Below are positions 41,858-51,847 of a stretch of 64,000 bases of DNA, in pieces; position 1 is the first letter of the stretch; each line of letters starts with the position of its first letter. The position numbers and the translations under genes were made by a program. The notes under the pieces were generated by a model. The model worked only from the letters and a program-made list of their open reading frames with translations. It searched no databases and was not told where the DNA came from. This DNA is from Salibacterium lacus. Its GTDB lineage: Bacteria > Bacillota > Bacilli > Bacillales > Marinococcaceae. The stretch is from contig NZ_JBHUML010000002.1 in the NCBI RefSeq assembly GCF_042684865.1, positions 1,240,001 to 1,304,000 on the forward strand, written 5' to 3'.

Positions 41858-43612
41858 TTAGAGAACACTTGCATGGCCGCGGTAAAGATCTCCACGGGCG
41901 CTGTCCACCGTAATCTCTTCTCCGTCTTCAAAGAGATTCATGGCTCCTTCCACCCCTACAACGACCGGTGTTCCAAGGTTTAAGCCAACTACTGCAGCAT
42001 GCGATGTCAGTCCACCTTCTTCTGTGACGACAGCTGCTGCTTTTTCAAATGCCGGTACCATATCCTTGTCCGTATTGTACGTAACAAGAATGCTTCCGGC
42101 CTGCACCTTTTCATTTGCTTCTTCGGCGCTGCGGGCGGTCACTACATGGCCTGAGGCTGTCCTGCGTCCGATTCCCTGTCCTTTGCCGATCACTTCACCG
42201 ATCACATGAACTTTCATGATATTGGTGGTTCCTGTTTCACCAACCGGTACGCCGGCTGTTATGACGACTAAATCGCCGTGGCTGACAAGGCCTGCTCTAA
42301 GTGTCTCATATACAGTGCTGTCCAGCATTTCATCTGTTGTTTCAGCTTTTTGCCCGAGAAGCGGTGTGACTCCCCAGACAAGTGAAAGACGCCGGTATAC
42401 TTTTTCATTGCTTGTTACCGCAACAATTGGAGATTCTGGTCTGTACTTGGAGACAATTTTAGCTGTATATCCGCTTTCTGTCGCCGTCAGAATGGCTGCT
42501 GCATCCAGATCATGCGCCGTATGGGATACCGATTGACTGATCGAATTGGTAATGGAGCGGTGGCTCTCTTTTTTACGCTGGTCCAAAATCGTCTCATACT
42601 TCAAAGCGGATTCGGCTTTCACAGCGATATTTCTCATCGTCTGCACCGCTTCCAACGGATAGTCCCCGGCAGCTGTCTCGCCGGAAAGCATAATCGCATC
42701 CGTGCCGTCAAAAATGGCATTGGCTACGTCACTTGCCTCCGCGCGTGTCGGGCGGGGATTCCACTGCATCGAATCAAGCATCTGCGTCGCAGTGATAACA
42801 GGTTTAGCCGCTGTATTGCAGTCTTTGATCAAGTCTTTTTGAACAAGCGGGACATCCTCGGCCGGAATTTCCACTCCGAGATCTCCGCGTGCAACCATTA
42901 AGCCGTCCGACACTTCCAGGATATCATCAATATTTTCGATGCCTTCCTGGTTTTCAATCTTTGGAATGATCTGGATGTCTTCTGCGCCTTTGTCTTCCAG
43001 TATTTCTCTGATATCAAGGACATCAGATGGACGGCGTACAAAGGATGCGGCGATAAAGTCGACACTCTGTTCCACGCCGAATTTGATATCTTCGGCATCC
43101 TTTTCGGTGATACCCGGAAGATTGACTTTTACGTTAGGAAGGTTAACGCCTTTTTTATTTTTCAGCTGGGCGTTATTCAATACTTTGGTTTTTACGTCAC
43201 TGCCCATAATCTCTGTGACTTCCAGTTCAATCAAGCCGTCATCAAGAAGTATCTTTTTGCCCGGCTCGAGATCTTCTGCTATGCCGGGGTATGTAACAGA
43301 TATTTTGTCATTTGTGCCTGTCACTTCTTCCGGCGTAACGATGAGGTCGTGACCTTCCTGAAGATCAATTGCTCCGTCTTCCATCGTATGCGTACGTACT
43401 TCAGGTCCTTTCGTATCAAGCAGGATGCCTACGTTTTTCCCGGTTTCAGCCGCAATTTCACGGATAGTATCAATGCGTGCTTTGTGCTCTTCAAAATCTC
43501 CGTGGGAGAAATTCAGCCGAGCCACATTCATTCCTGCTTCGATAAGCTTTCTTATCATCTCCGGCGATTCACTCGCCGGCCCTATGGTACATACAATTTT
43601 TGTTTTTCTCAT
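41858..43612 (-). CDS. pyk: Pyruvate kinase with C-terminal PEP-utilizer-like domain
   Basis: Final glycolytic step, PEP plus ADP to pyruvate plus ATP. 584 aa: TIM-barrel with KIVCTIGPASES, NFSHG, KIENQEGIENIDDIL, MVARGDLGVEIP and TATQMLDSM. Then the allosteric domain, and an extra C-terminal domain (about 475-584) with EGGLTSHAAVVGLNLGTPVVVG, as in Bacillus and Geobacillus enzymes. Of two adjacent ATG codons I chose the second, six bases after GGAGG. 59 bases downstream of pfkA. Confidence 0.96.
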   Translation of the reverse strand: MRKTKIVCTIGPASESPEMIRKLIEAGMNVARLNFSHGDFEEHKARIDTIREIAAETGKNVGILLDTKGPEVRTHTMEDGAIDLQEGHDLIVTPEEVTGTNDKISVTYPGIAEDLEPGKKILLDDGLIELEVTEIMGSDVKTKVLNNAQLKNKKGVNLPNVKVNLPGITEKDAEDIKFGVEQSVDFIAASFVRRPSDVLDIREILEDKGAEDIQIIPKIENQEGIENIDDILEVSDGLMVARGDLGVEIPAEDVPLVQKDLIKDCNTAAKPVITATQMLDSMQWNPRPTRAEASDVANAIFDGTDAIMLSGETAAGDYPLEAVQTMRNIAVKAESALKYETILDQRKKESHRSITNSISQSVSHTAHDLDAAAILTATESGYTAKIVSKYRPESPIVAVTSNEKVYRRLSLVWGVTPLLGQKAETTDEMLDSTVYETLRAGLVSHGDLVVITAGVPVGETGTTNIMKVHVIGEVIGKGQGIGRRTASGHVVTARSAEEANEKVQAGSILVTYNTDKDMVPAFEKAAAVVTEEGGLTSHAAVVGLNLGTPVVVGVEGAMNLFEDGEEITVDSARGDLYRGHASVL

Positions 43613-43671
43613 CATTGTCCTCCTCTTCTCTCCAGGGCCGATTATATCACAATTCCCTTTTTCAGCGTTTG

Positions 43672-44631
43672 TTAGATGGATAGTTCCTGAGACAGCCGGT
43701 ACATCTCTTTGTCAACCTGATGCTTTTCGCTGAGCACTTCGCTGATGCCGCGGTGGACTACTTTATTGTTAACGATACCAACCATGCAGCCTGCTACACC
43801 ATCAAGCAGCAGTTCCACGGCGTTTGAACCCAGCCTGCTGGCGAGCACACGATCATAACCTGTCGGGGAGCCCCCGCGCTGAATATGACCGAGCACGGTT
43901 ACACGGGTTTCAAGTTCCGTTGCATCTTTTATCTTCTGGCCGACATCCGGACCGCTTCCTACACCCTCGGCTACGATAATAATACTGTGTTTTTTACCTC
44001 GTTCGTGACCGCGGCGGAGTCTTTTTATAATATCGTCCATGCTGTATTCTTCTTCCGGGATCAGAATCGTTTCAGCTCCATCCGCCAGTCCGGACCATAA
44101 CGCAAGATCCCCTGCGTTTCGTCCCATCACTTCAATGACATACGTTCTTTCATGGGAAGTGGCTGTGTCGCGGATCTTATCAATCGCATTAATGACGGTA
44201 TTCAAAGCGGTATCAAATCCAATGGTGTAATCCGTTCCGGGGATGTCGTTATCGATCGTTCCAGGGACACCAATGGTTGGAAAACCAATTTCGGTTAACT
44301 TTTCTGCACCACGGAACGACCCGTCGCCACCGATGACAATTAAGCCTTCAATCCCTACAGCATTCAGGTTTTCCACTGCTGTTTGTCTTCCTTCCGGCGT
44401 CTTGAATTCTTCACAGCGGGCCGTATAAAGTTTCGTGCCGCCGCGGTGGATAATATCCCCGACATCGCCGATTTCCATCTTTTCAATATCATTGCTCAGA
44501 AGTCCGGCAAAACCGTACTGTACACCGTACACTTCCACTTCATGATAAATGGCTTTTCTCACGACGGCGCGGATTGCCGCATTCATTCCCGGAGAATCGC
44601 CTCCACTTGTCAGTACTGCGATTTTTTTCAA
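43672..44631 (-). CDS. pfkA: ATP-dependent 6-phosphofructokinase
   Basis: Committing step of glycolysis. 319 aa, the same length as the Bacillus enzyme, when started at TTG 44631 (KKIAVLTSGGDSPGMNAAIRA); AAGGGTG lies eight bases upstream, while an in-frame GTG three codons earlier overlaps that site. ATP site GGDGSFRGA, catalytic GTIDNDIPGTDYTIGFDTA (Asp127-type base), and effector-site arginines. Operon with pyk; accA lies upstream after a terminator. Confidence 0.96.
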   Translation of the reverse strand: MKKIAVLTSGGDSPGMNAAIRAVVRKAIYHEVEVYGVQYGFAGLLSNDIEKMEIGDVGDIIHRGGTKLYTARCEEFKTPEGRQTAVENLNAVGIEGLIVIGGDGSFRGAEKLTEIGFPTIGVPGTIDNDIPGTDYTIGFDTALNTVINAIDKIRDTATSHERTYVIEVMGRNAGDLALWSGLADGAETILIPEEEYSMDDIIKRLRRGHERGKKHSIIIVAEGVGSGPDVGQKIKDATELETRVTVLGHIQRGGSPTGYDRVLASRLGSNAVELLLDGVAGCMVGIVNNKVVHRGISEVLSEKHQVDKEMYRLSQELSI

Positions 44632-44676
44632 ATTGCTCACACCCTTGCTTTAAAGTAGTTACTGTCCTTTTAGAAA

Positions 44677-44682
44677 ATTATA
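44677..44682 (-). promoter_or_regulatory. Extended -10 promoter candidate of pfkA-pyk
   Basis: TATAAT at 44677-44682 preceded by TGT. No good -35 at normal spacing; TTGATA lies 14 bases away. Confidence 0.4.
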
Positions 44683-44702
44683 ACACGAGACGTTCTTATC
44701 AA

Positions 44703-44736
44703 GAAAAAATGCTTCCCGATGAATTCAGAAAGCATT
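44703..44736 (-). terminator. Terminator after accA
   Basis: AATGCTTCCC (44708-44717) pairs imperfectly with AGAAAGCATT (44727-44736); TTTTTTC follows on the minus strand. Confidence 0.65.
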
Positions 44737-44740
44737 GGTG

Positions 44741-45718
44741 TTAATCACCGGAAGATACAGCGCTTTCACCGGTCGTTTGTCCAATTTGTTTATATTTTTC
44801 CCAGCGCTGCTGGACAAGTTGTTCCGCCGTCTGATTCCGTAAAGTATGTAACGAACGTTCCAGTACTTCATCCATATAGACAACCTGCTGTTTCAGGTCT
44901 TTATGCGCCCCGCCTCTTACTTCCAGAACCATCTCGTCGATAACCCCCAGTTCTTTCAGGTCAGGAGCGGTAATACGCATGGTCTCTGATGCCTGCTGTG
45001 CAAACGATCCGTCTTTCCATAGTATGGATGACGCGCCTTCCGGGGATATCACGGAGTACGTGGAGTTTTCGAGCATATGAATGTAGTTTCCTACACCAAG
45101 ACCAAGAGCTCCGCCGCTTCCTCCTTCCCCTATTACAAGACACACGACAGGTACTTTCAGTCCAGCCATTTCCGCTAGATTACGCGCTATCGCTTCGCTT
45201 TGTCCGCGTTCTTCAGCGGCTTTACCCGGAAACGCTCCTTTTGTATCAATAAAGGTGATCACCGGCCGGGAAAATTTCTCCGCCTGTTTCATCAGTCTGA
45301 GTGATTTGCGGTATCCTTCCGGATGCGGCATGCCGAAGTTGCGCCTGAGATTTTCTTTTGTATCTTTTCCACGTTGGTGGCCTATGACTGTCACCGGTAT
45401 TCCTTTATATTTGGCAATACCCCCTACGACAGCTTCGTCATCCCCGTACAGCCGGTCTCCATGCATTTCCAGAAAATCTGTAAACAGTTCGCCGATATAA
45501 TCAAGAGTTGTCGGACGTTCACTGTGTCTTGCAATCTGTACCCGCTGCCATGGCTGAAGATTACCGTAAATATCATTTTCAAGCTGCTCGAGACGTTCTT
45601 CCAGCTTGATGATTTCTGTCGACAGGTCGATGTCTTTTTCCTCGGTAAACGATTTAAGTTCTGTAATCTTTTCCTTCAGTTCAATAACCGGTTTCTCAAA
45701 CGGAAGATAGCTGTGCAC
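44741..45718 (-). CDS. accA: Acetyl-CoA carboxylase carboxyltransferase alpha subunit
   Basis: With AccD transfers the carboxyl group from biotin to acetyl-CoA, making malonyl-CoA for fatty acids. 325 aa. Crotonase-like fold with RPTTLDYIGELFTDFLEMHGD, FPGKAAEERGQSEAIARNLAEM and GEGGSGGALGLGVGN (oxyanion loop). An N-terminal helical extension is typical. Two bases downstream of accD. Confidence 0.97.
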   Translation of the reverse strand: MHSYLPFEKPVIELKEKITELKSFTEEKDIDLSTEIIKLEERLEQLENDIYGNLQPWQRVQIARHSERPTTLDYIGELFTDFLEMHGDRLYGDDEAVVGGIAKYKGIPVTVIGHQRGKDTKENLRRNFGMPHPEGYRKSLRLMKQAEKFSRPVITFIDTKGAFPGKAAEERGQSEAIARNLAEMAGLKVPVVCLVIGEGGSGGALGLGVGNYIHMLENSTYSVISPEGASSILWKDGSFAQQASETMRITAPDLKELGVIDEMVLEVRGGAHKDLKQQVVYMDEVLERSLHTLRNQTAEQLVQQRWEKYKQIGQTTGESAVSSGD

Positions 45719-45720
45719 GT

Positions 45721-46596
45721 TTATTCTCCCCCCTCTGCTGTTTCTTTACAACGATGAAGATCAAGTATCGTCGACAGTTCCTGTTTTAACTGATCTCTCG
45801 GGATGACCCGGTCCAAATGACCGTGGTGCAGCAGAAATTCTGCTGTCTGAAAATCTTCCGGGAGTTCTTCTCGGATTGTTTCTTCTATAACACGGCGTCC
45901 GGCAAACCCTATCATCGCCTTGGGCTCAGCGAAATTATAATCACCGAGGGAGGCAAAACTGGCTGATACACCGCCGGTGGTAGGATCTGTCATCATCGAA
46001 ATGTAGAGCAGACCGGCTTCATCCATCCGCTTCAACGCAGCACTTGTCTTCGCCATCTGCATAAGACTCAAGACGCCTTCCTGCATACGTGCTCCGCCTG
46101 AGGCCGAGAACATAATAAAGGGACGTTGTTTCTCCAGTGCACGTTCAATAGCACGGGTGATTTTTTCCCCCGCACCCGATCCCATACTCCCCATCCGGAA
46201 TCTTTTATCCATGACAGCCAGGACCACAGGAAAACCACTCATATATCCTTCACCGGTCACAACGGCTTCATTCAATCCTGTTTTCTGCCGGTCCTTTTCC
46301 AGTTTTTCCTGGTACTCCGGAAAACCAAGCGGATCAGAGGAAGACAATTCCGGATCATATTCTTTGAATGTCTCTTCATCCAGCAGAAAATGAATACGGT
46401 CATGTGCATTCATTGGCAGGTGATGACCACAGCTGATACAGACCATATGGTGTTTTTTCAGTTCTTTTGTATAGATGATGGACCGGCACTGCGGACATTT
46501 GGTCATGACACCACTGTTCATCTGAGCGGGCTGTTCACGATCGGATGGAATCGTCGCGTATTTTCTTTTTTTATTGAAAAAGTCTTTTAATGACAC
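45721..46596 (-). CDS. accD: Acetyl-CoA carboxylase carboxyltransferase beta subunit
   Basis: 291 aa partner of AccA. The N-terminal zinc ribbon has CPQCRSII and CISCGHHL (four cysteines, residues 34-56). Then the carboxyltransferase core with FSASGGARMQEG and PTTGGVSASFASLGD. Length as in B. subtilis. First gene of accDA; the preceding gene is malic enzyme, about 100 bases upstream. Confidence 0.97.
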   Translation of the reverse strand: MSLKDFFNKKRKYATIPSDREQPAQMNSGVMTKCPQCRSIIYTKELKKHHMVCISCGHHLPMNAHDRIHFLLDEETFKEYDPELSSSDPLGFPEYQEKLEKDRQKTGLNEAVVTGEGYMSGFPVVLAVMDKRFRMGSMGSGAGEKITRAIERALEKQRPFIMFSASGGARMQEGVLSLMQMAKTSAALKRMDEAGLLYISMMTDPTTGGVSASFASLGDYNFAEPKAMIGFAGRRVIEETIREELPEDFQTAEFLLHHGHLDRVIPRDQLKQELSTILDLHRCKETAEGGE

Positions 46597-46695
46597 GAGG
46601 ACACCTTCTTTTATCGTCTATGTGTGAAAACACGGAAGCCGCCTTTTTTTCCCTGGCAGCTTCCCGGCTGTTCTCTCCTCCGGTTGTCTTTCCTG

Positions 46696-47934
46696 TTACT
46701 GTTTATCAATAATGGAAAGCCGGGTTGTTTTTTCTGCTACGTCGTCTGGATCCACCTCTTTACGTGCAACACCGGTCTCCATTGCTGTCCTGGCAACTGC
46801 CGAAGCTACAGCAGGGGCTACACGCGGATCAAAAGGGGCGGGAATAACATAGTCCGAATTCAGTTCGCTCTCTTCAAGCAGATCTGCAATCGCATAAACC
46901 GCTGCCTTTTTCATTTCTTCGTTGATATGTGTGGCATTGACATCCAGTGCACCGCGGAAAATGCCTGGAAACGCAAGGACATTGTTGATTTGGTTTGGAA
47001 AATCCGATCTGCCGGTTCCAATGACAGAAGCTCCGGCCTCTTTTGCTTCTTCCGGCATAATTTCCGGATCCGGGTTTGCCATGGCAAATACAACCGGGTC
47101 TTCATTCATGCTCTGCAGCATTTCTTTTGTAAGTGCTCCGGCAACAGATACACCGATAAACACATCCGTACCGGCAACCACATCGGACAGTTCCCCTGCA
47201 ACTTTATCTTTATTGGTTACTTTGGCAATCTCTACCTTCTGATCATTCATTCCGGTTGTTCTGCCTTCGTAAATGGCACCTCTGGAATCGCACAGAATCA
47301 CATCGCGGACTCCCATGCTCAGAAGAAGTTTAATAATGGCAATTCCGGCCGATCCGGCACCATTGACAATAATTTTAAGTTCGGACAGGGACTTCCCGCT
47401 CAGCTTCAACGCGTTGATCAGGCCGGCAGCCGTTACAATGGCGGTCCCGTGCTGATCGTCGTGAAAGACAGGAATGTTGACTTCTTTTTTCAACCGTTCT
47501 TCAATGATAAAGCAGTTCGGCGCCGCAATATCTTCGAGGTTCACACCGCCGAATGTCGGCTGAAGCAGCTTGACTGTTTCTACAATTCTGTCCACCTCTG
47601 ATGTATCAAGACAGATCGGAAAGGCATCCACCCCGGCGAAAGATTTGAATAATACCGCTTTGCCTTCCATAACGGGAAGAGCAGCTTCAGGGCCGATGTT
47701 GCCCAGTCCCAGAACAGCTGATCCATCTGAGACAACAGCTACCATATTGCCTTTCATCGTGTAGTCGAATACCTTCTGCTTATCTTCAAAAATTGCTTTA
47801 CAAGGTTCGGCCACTCCCGGGGAGTAAGCAAGACTTAAATCTCTTGTGTTACGAACAGGAACCTTCGATTTTGATTCGAGTTTCCCCTGGTTTTCCCGAT
47901 GGATCTGCAATGCTTCTTCTCTCGTCGTTGGCAA
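46696..47934 (-). CDS. ytsJ: Malic enzyme (YtsJ-like, decarboxylating)
   Basis: Oxidative decarboxylation of malate to pyruvate; the B. subtilis YtsJ enzyme prefers NADP. About 412 aa: AYSPGVAEPCKAI, catalytic KGNMVAVVSDGSAVLGLGNIG with Lys and Tyr around residues 60-65, FHDDQHGTAIVTAAG metal-binding segment, NGAGSAGIAI nucleotide site. I prefer the TTG at 47934 as start (PTTREEAL follows); an in-frame GTG three codons up lies too close to GGAG. Downstream of dnaE. Confidence 0.94.
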   Translation of the reverse strand: MPTTREEALQIHRENQGKLESKSKVPVRNTRDLSLAYSPGVAEPCKAIFEDKQKVFDYTMKGNMVAVVSDGSAVLGLGNIGPEAALPVMEGKAVLFKSFAGVDAFPICLDTSEVDRIVETVKLLQPTFGGVNLEDIAAPNCFIIEERLKKEVNIPVFHDDQHGTAIVTAAGLINALKLSGKSLSELKIIVNGAGSAGIAIIKLLLSMGVRDVILCDSRGAIYEGRTTGMNDQKVEIAKVTNKDKVAGELSDVVAGTDVFIGVSVAGALTKEMLQSMNEDPVVFAMANPDPEIMPEEAKEAGASVIGTGRSDFPNQINNVLAFPGIFRGALDVNATHINEEMKKAAVYAIADLLEESELNSDYVIPAPFDPRVAPAVASAVARTAMETGVARKEVDPDDVAEKTTRLSIIDKQ

Positions 47935-48036
47935 ATTCTCCACTCTCCTTCTTCCTGGTCCGCATACTGATGATTCCTCTGCAGGTTTTCAGCCACTGCA
48001 AAACTTATCTTATTATAACAGATGAGAATAACTTGT

Positions 48037-51000
48037 TCACCCTCTGTGTTTTTTCAACACTACAAATTCTTCAGGAAGAACAGTCTTCAAATCTTTCAGC
48101 AGAGCGTCTTTCTCAGAGACCCGGTATTTGTCCGAAAGCCGGACAGCTGTTTCCTCATTTTCATAATACAGGCAGACAATTGTCCCCCCGGGATGCCGTT
48201 TTACAATATCCTTGATTTTTTTTGCTTTCTGCACATCGCCCTCACGGCTTTTGAGTTTCAAATAAAGAACATCATCCGCTGTTTGATACAGTTCTTCAAG
48301 ATCCAGCACTTCATCGACGAGAAGTTTGTTTTCCTCCGCTTTCTGATCCGGGCGGCCGCGGATTAAAATTGGCCGCTGTTCCTCCAGCAGGCTGCGTGAG
48401 TTCCGGTATACATCAGGGAAAAATACAGTTTCCATCGACCCTGTGCCATCGGTCAAACCGGCAAAGGCCATCGACTGCCCCTGTCTTGTACGGATGTTTT
48501 TGACTTCCTCCACGATTCCTGCTGCCCAGACGTCCCTTTTCTTTCCGGGAAGTCCTTTATGAAAAGGAACCGGTTCAAAGGGTGCAAGAACTTGTTCGTA
48601 TTTATGAAGCGGATGGCCGGTCAGGTAAAAGCCGGCTGCTTCTTTTTCAGCTTCATAGTTCTCCAGTTCCGTGAAGGGCGGGATGTCTACAAATCGGAAA
48701 TCCATTTCACCTTCCGGCAGAAGAGCCCCTATATCTTTTTGAAAGGCTGCATATTCCATTGCTCTGTCCAGCGAAGCAAGCAGCACGGCCCGGTCCATGC
48801 CAAAATCATCAAAAGCACCGGCTTTGATCAGCATTTCAAGCGGACGGCGCCTCAACACTTCCGGGTCCATTCTCATTAAAAAGTCGATAAAGCCTCTGTA
48901 TTTTCCGTGTCTGCGCTCCTCTGTGAGCCTTCGTGCCATGTCTGCGTTCATATTCTTAACCGGCAGAAGTCCAAAGCGGATGGAACGGGAAAACGCCTGA
49001 AAGACAGCTGTGCTTTCATTGACAGATGGAGGGAGAACGGCTATATCTTTTTGCACAGCCTCCCTGATGTATTCCCCCATTTTGTCCGGATTTCCAGCGT
49101 GAAGAGTGAGAAGGGAAGCAAAAAAATGAGCGGGATAGTGAGCTTTCAGATACGCAAGCTGATAGGCAATGAAACTATAGGCCGCTGCGTGAGATCGGTT
49201 AAACCCGTAATCAGCGAACTTCACAATCAGATCGTATACCGCTGCTGCGATTTGTTCGTCATACCCGCAATTTTGTGCACCTGCGAGAAACCTTGTTCTT
49301 TCCTGTTCGAGTACACCGCGGTCTTTTTTGCTCACCGCCCTCCGCAGAAGATCCGATTCACCAAACGTATATCCTGCCATGGTGGAGGCAATCTGCATAA
49401 TCTGCTCCTGATATACAATCACCCCGTACGTAGGCGCCAGAATATGTTTCAGATCTTCATGAGGGTAATCCGGCTCTGTCTGGTTATTTTTTCTTTCAGC
49501 ATAGACCGGTATGCTTTCCATTGGTCCCGGACGGTACAGGGCATTGACTGCAGCGATGTCTTCAAACCGGTCCGGCCGGATCTGACGAAGAGCCCGGCGC
49601 ATACCGACGGATTCAAGCTGGAAAATGCCGGTGGTATCCCCATCTGCCAGCATTGTATACACAGCTTTGTCATCCAGCGGAAGCCGGCGCAGGTCAATGA
49701 TTTCGTTCTCTTTATAGCGGATGGAGGCTGTCATTCGTTCGAGCAGGCTTAAATTTTTCAAACCAAGAAAATCCATTTTCAAAAGGCCCAGTTCTTCGAG
49801 ATTATCCATCGCATACTGAGTCAGGAGAATATTTCCGTCTTTTTTCATGAGCGGCACATGATCAAACAATCGGCTGCCGCTCATGACAACTCCCGCGGCA
49901 TGAACAGAAGTATGCCTCGGCAGCCCCTCAAGCTGTACAGCAAGACGGAATATCGAATAAGCGGTCGATTCTTTTTCCAGCAGGTCGCGCATCATTTGAT
50001 TTTCATTGTATGTTTTCCTTAGGGAGGTCCCGGGACCTTGCGGGATAAACGAAGCGAGTCTGTCCACAAGAGCCTGCGGTGCCTCGAGAATCCGGCCGGT
50101 ATCGCGAAGAGCGGCACGTGCGCCGAATGTTCCAAACGTGACGATCTGCGCGACATGCTCCCGCCCGTACGTCCGGGCTGCATAATCTATGACTTCATCG
50201 CGGCGGTAATCAGGAAAATCAATATCAATATCCGGCATATTCAAGCGCTCCGGATTCAAAAAACGCTCAAACAGAAGGTTATGGCGGACCGGGTCGACAT
50301 CGGTGATTTCGAGCACGTAGGAGACAAGACTCCCCGCCGCCGATCCTCTCCCGGGACCAACGAGCATACCCTGTCGTCTTGCAAAATCAACAAAGTCGGC
50401 CACAATCAGAAAATAATCCTCAAACCCCATATCATGAATAATCCCTAATTCATGTTCGAGGCGCTCCCGGACATCCTGCTCCGGTTCATTGTAGCGGAGG
50501 CGGATTCCTTCATAGCAATGTTCTCTCAACAGAGACTCCGCCGTGTAACCGTCAGGAAGCGGAAAAGAAGGGAGTAGAGACTGGTTAAATTCGATGGTGA
50601 CGCTGCACCTCTGTGCAATCCGGCTCGTTTCCCGGATGACCTCCGGTTCCTTCTCCAAAAGGCGGCGGATCCCTTCTTCATCGTTCATCCATCCCTGGTG
50701 TTTTATCTGCTGTTCTGATACTTCCGGGAGCCTCCGCCCGGTTTCCACCGCCTTGAGAGCAAGAAGCGCTTCCTGTTCTTCAGGCGACGTCATATGTACG
50801 TTAAAACCGGCAGCAAGAAGAAGATCTTGTTCTCCGGCCAGCTCTTTCCAGGCCTGTTCCATATCATCTTCCCCCTGTACCGGCTGTCTCTCCATATACA
50901 TAGGGAGAGTTCCGGCGCGGTCCTTCCATGCCTGGAGAACATCTGCTGCACACGGTTTATCTGCATCCCGGAGAAGAACGGCCGGCTCACTTTCAGCGTA

Positions 51001-51369
51001 AGGAAACACAACAACAGCGTTTTCGAGAACAGCGGTCATTCTATCGAGTGTGACCGTCTCCTCCGTCTGTTTTACGGTCGACAGGCGCATCAGCTCGCGG
51101 TACCCGCTGTTATTCTCTGCGAGGAGCAGCACCGGGTAACTTCCGCTGCGTTTTATCCCTTCCACCCACAGTTCCATTCCGATAATTGGTTTAATACCGG
51201 CTTTTACGCACTTTTTATAAAAAGGAACCACGCCATGCATCGCATTTTTGTCCGTTATGGCGAGTGCGTGCATCCCTGCTTCTGAAGCCTGCTCGATAAG
51301 CGTGTCCATCCGGGCTGTACTCTCCAGGAGACTGTATTCGGTATGAATATGTAAATGTACAAACTCCAT
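48037..51369 (-). CDS. dnaE: DNA polymerase III alpha subunit DnaE
   Basis: Error-prone replicative polymerase of low-GC Gram-positives, extending RNA primers before PolC takes over; 1110 aa. N-terminal PHP domain (EFVHLHIHTEYSLLES), palm with GPGRGSAAGSLVSYVLEITD and the catalytic aspartates in NMPDIDIDFPDYRRDEVI, helix-hairpin-helix near 800-880, and an OB domain with RQGQSMAFAGLTDGTG. Start at ATG 51369 (MEFVHLH), nine bases after GGAG; an upstream in-frame start is not preferred. Divergent from ytrH. Confidence 0.97.
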   Translation of the reverse strand: MEFVHLHIHTEYSLLESTARMDTLIEQASEAGMHALAITDKNAMHGVVPFYKKCVKAGIKPIIGMELWVEGIKRSGSYPVLLLAENNSGYRELMRLSTVKQTEETVTLDRMTAVLENAVVVFPYAESEPAVLLRDADKPCAADVLQAWKDRAGTLPMYMERQPVQGEDDMEQAWKELAGEQDLLLAAGFNVHMTSPEEQEALLALKAVETGRRLPEVSEQQIKHQGWMNDEEGIRRLLEKEPEVIRETSRIAQRCSVTIEFNQSLLPSFPLPDGYTAESLLREHCYEGIRLRYNEPEQDVRERLEHELGIIHDMGFEDYFLIVADFVDFARRQGMLVGPGRGSAAGSLVSYVLEITDVDPVRHNLLFERFLNPERLNMPDIDIDFPDYRRDEVIDYAARTYGREHVAQIVTFGTFGARAALRDTGRILEAPQALVDRLASFIPQGPGTSLRKTYNENQMMRDLLEKESTAYSIFRLAVQLEGLPRHTSVHAAGVVMSGSRLFDHVPLMKKDGNILLTQYAMDNLEELGLLKMDFLGLKNLSLLERMTASIRYKENEIIDLRRLPLDDKAVYTMLADGDTTGIFQLESVGMRRALRQIRPDRFEDIAAVNALYRPGPMESIPVYAERKNNQTEPDYPHEDLKHILAPTYGVIVYQEQIMQIASTMAGYTFGESDLLRRAVSKKDRGVLEQERTRFLAGAQNCGYDEQIAAAVYDLIVKFADYGFNRSHAAAYSFIAYQLAYLKAHYPAHFFASLLTLHAGNPDKMGEYIREAVQKDIAVLPPSVNESTAVFQAFSRSIRFGLLPVKNMNADMARRLTEERRHGKYRGFIDFLMRMDPEVLRRRPLEMLIKAGAFDDFGMDRAVLLASLDRAMEYAAFQKDIGALLPEGEMDFRFVDIPPFTELENYEAEKEAAGFYLTGHPLHKYEQVLAPFEPVPFHKGLPGKKRDVWAAGIVEEVKNIRTRQGQSMAFAGLTDGTGSMETVFFPDVYRNSRSLLEEQRPILIRGRPDQKAEENKLLVDEVLDLEELYQTADDVLYLKLKSREGDVQKAKKIKDIVKRHPGGTIVCLYYENEETAVRLSDKYRVSEKDALLKDLKTVLPEEFVVLKKHRG

Positions 51370-51511
51370 ATCCACCAGCTCCTTTTTATTCCTTCTCCTA
51401 TTAAGTATGAACAGCTTTTCCAAGGAAAACAAGCATATCCTCTTCGTTCATTTCTTATATTTATACTATAGACGATGCGGCGCTTGTCAACAGAAAGGAG
51501 ATGCACAGAAA

Positions 51512-51847
51512 ATGGGCAGGGATTTTGCAGGGACACTTGTTATGGATTTTTTTGTCGCTTTCGGTGTTATTATCGGCGGTTCTCTGATAGGAGGGATGGG
51601 AGCGCTTCTTATAGGAAAACCACCGCTTTCCACGATTCATGATCTCGCTTCGGGACTGAAAATCTGGGCTCTGGTTGCGGCCATCGGCGGCACGTTTGAT
51701 GCCATCACATCGCTTGAAAGAGGCCTTTTTGCCGGCACCCACGCCGACATGTATAAAACCATTGCCATGATATGCGCAGCACTGGGCGGTGCCAACACCG
51801 GCACCTTGATTATTCAATGGATTACCCAGGAACAGATCTCTTCATGA
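51512..51847 (+). CDS. ytrH: Sporulation membrane protein YtrH
   Basis: 111 aa membrane protein required for efficient sporulation in B. subtilis. Three hydrophobic segments with FFVAFGVIIGGSLIGGMGALLIG, LKIWALVAAIGGTFDAI and IAMICAALGGANTGTLIIQWI. Start ATG 51512 after AAAGGAGATG. Overlaps ytrI by four bases (ATGA), so the two are one operon. It runs divergent to dnaE as in B. subtilis. Confidence 0.93.
   Translation: MGRDFAGTLVMDFFVAFGVIIGGSLIGGMGALLIGKPPLSTIHDLASGLKIWALVAAIGGTFDAITSLERGLFAGTHADMYKTIAMICAALGGANTGTLIIQWITQEQISS

Noticed and set aside
46624..47601. Long open frame on the plus strand (325 codons)
   Set aside because: Antisense to malic enzyme and its downstream gap, rich in Cys, His and Phe as expected of a shadow frame.
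51440..51490. Sigma-E promoter for ytrHI
   Set aside because: TATACTAT resembles the -10, but the nearest -35-like GCATATC is about 22 bases away, too far.
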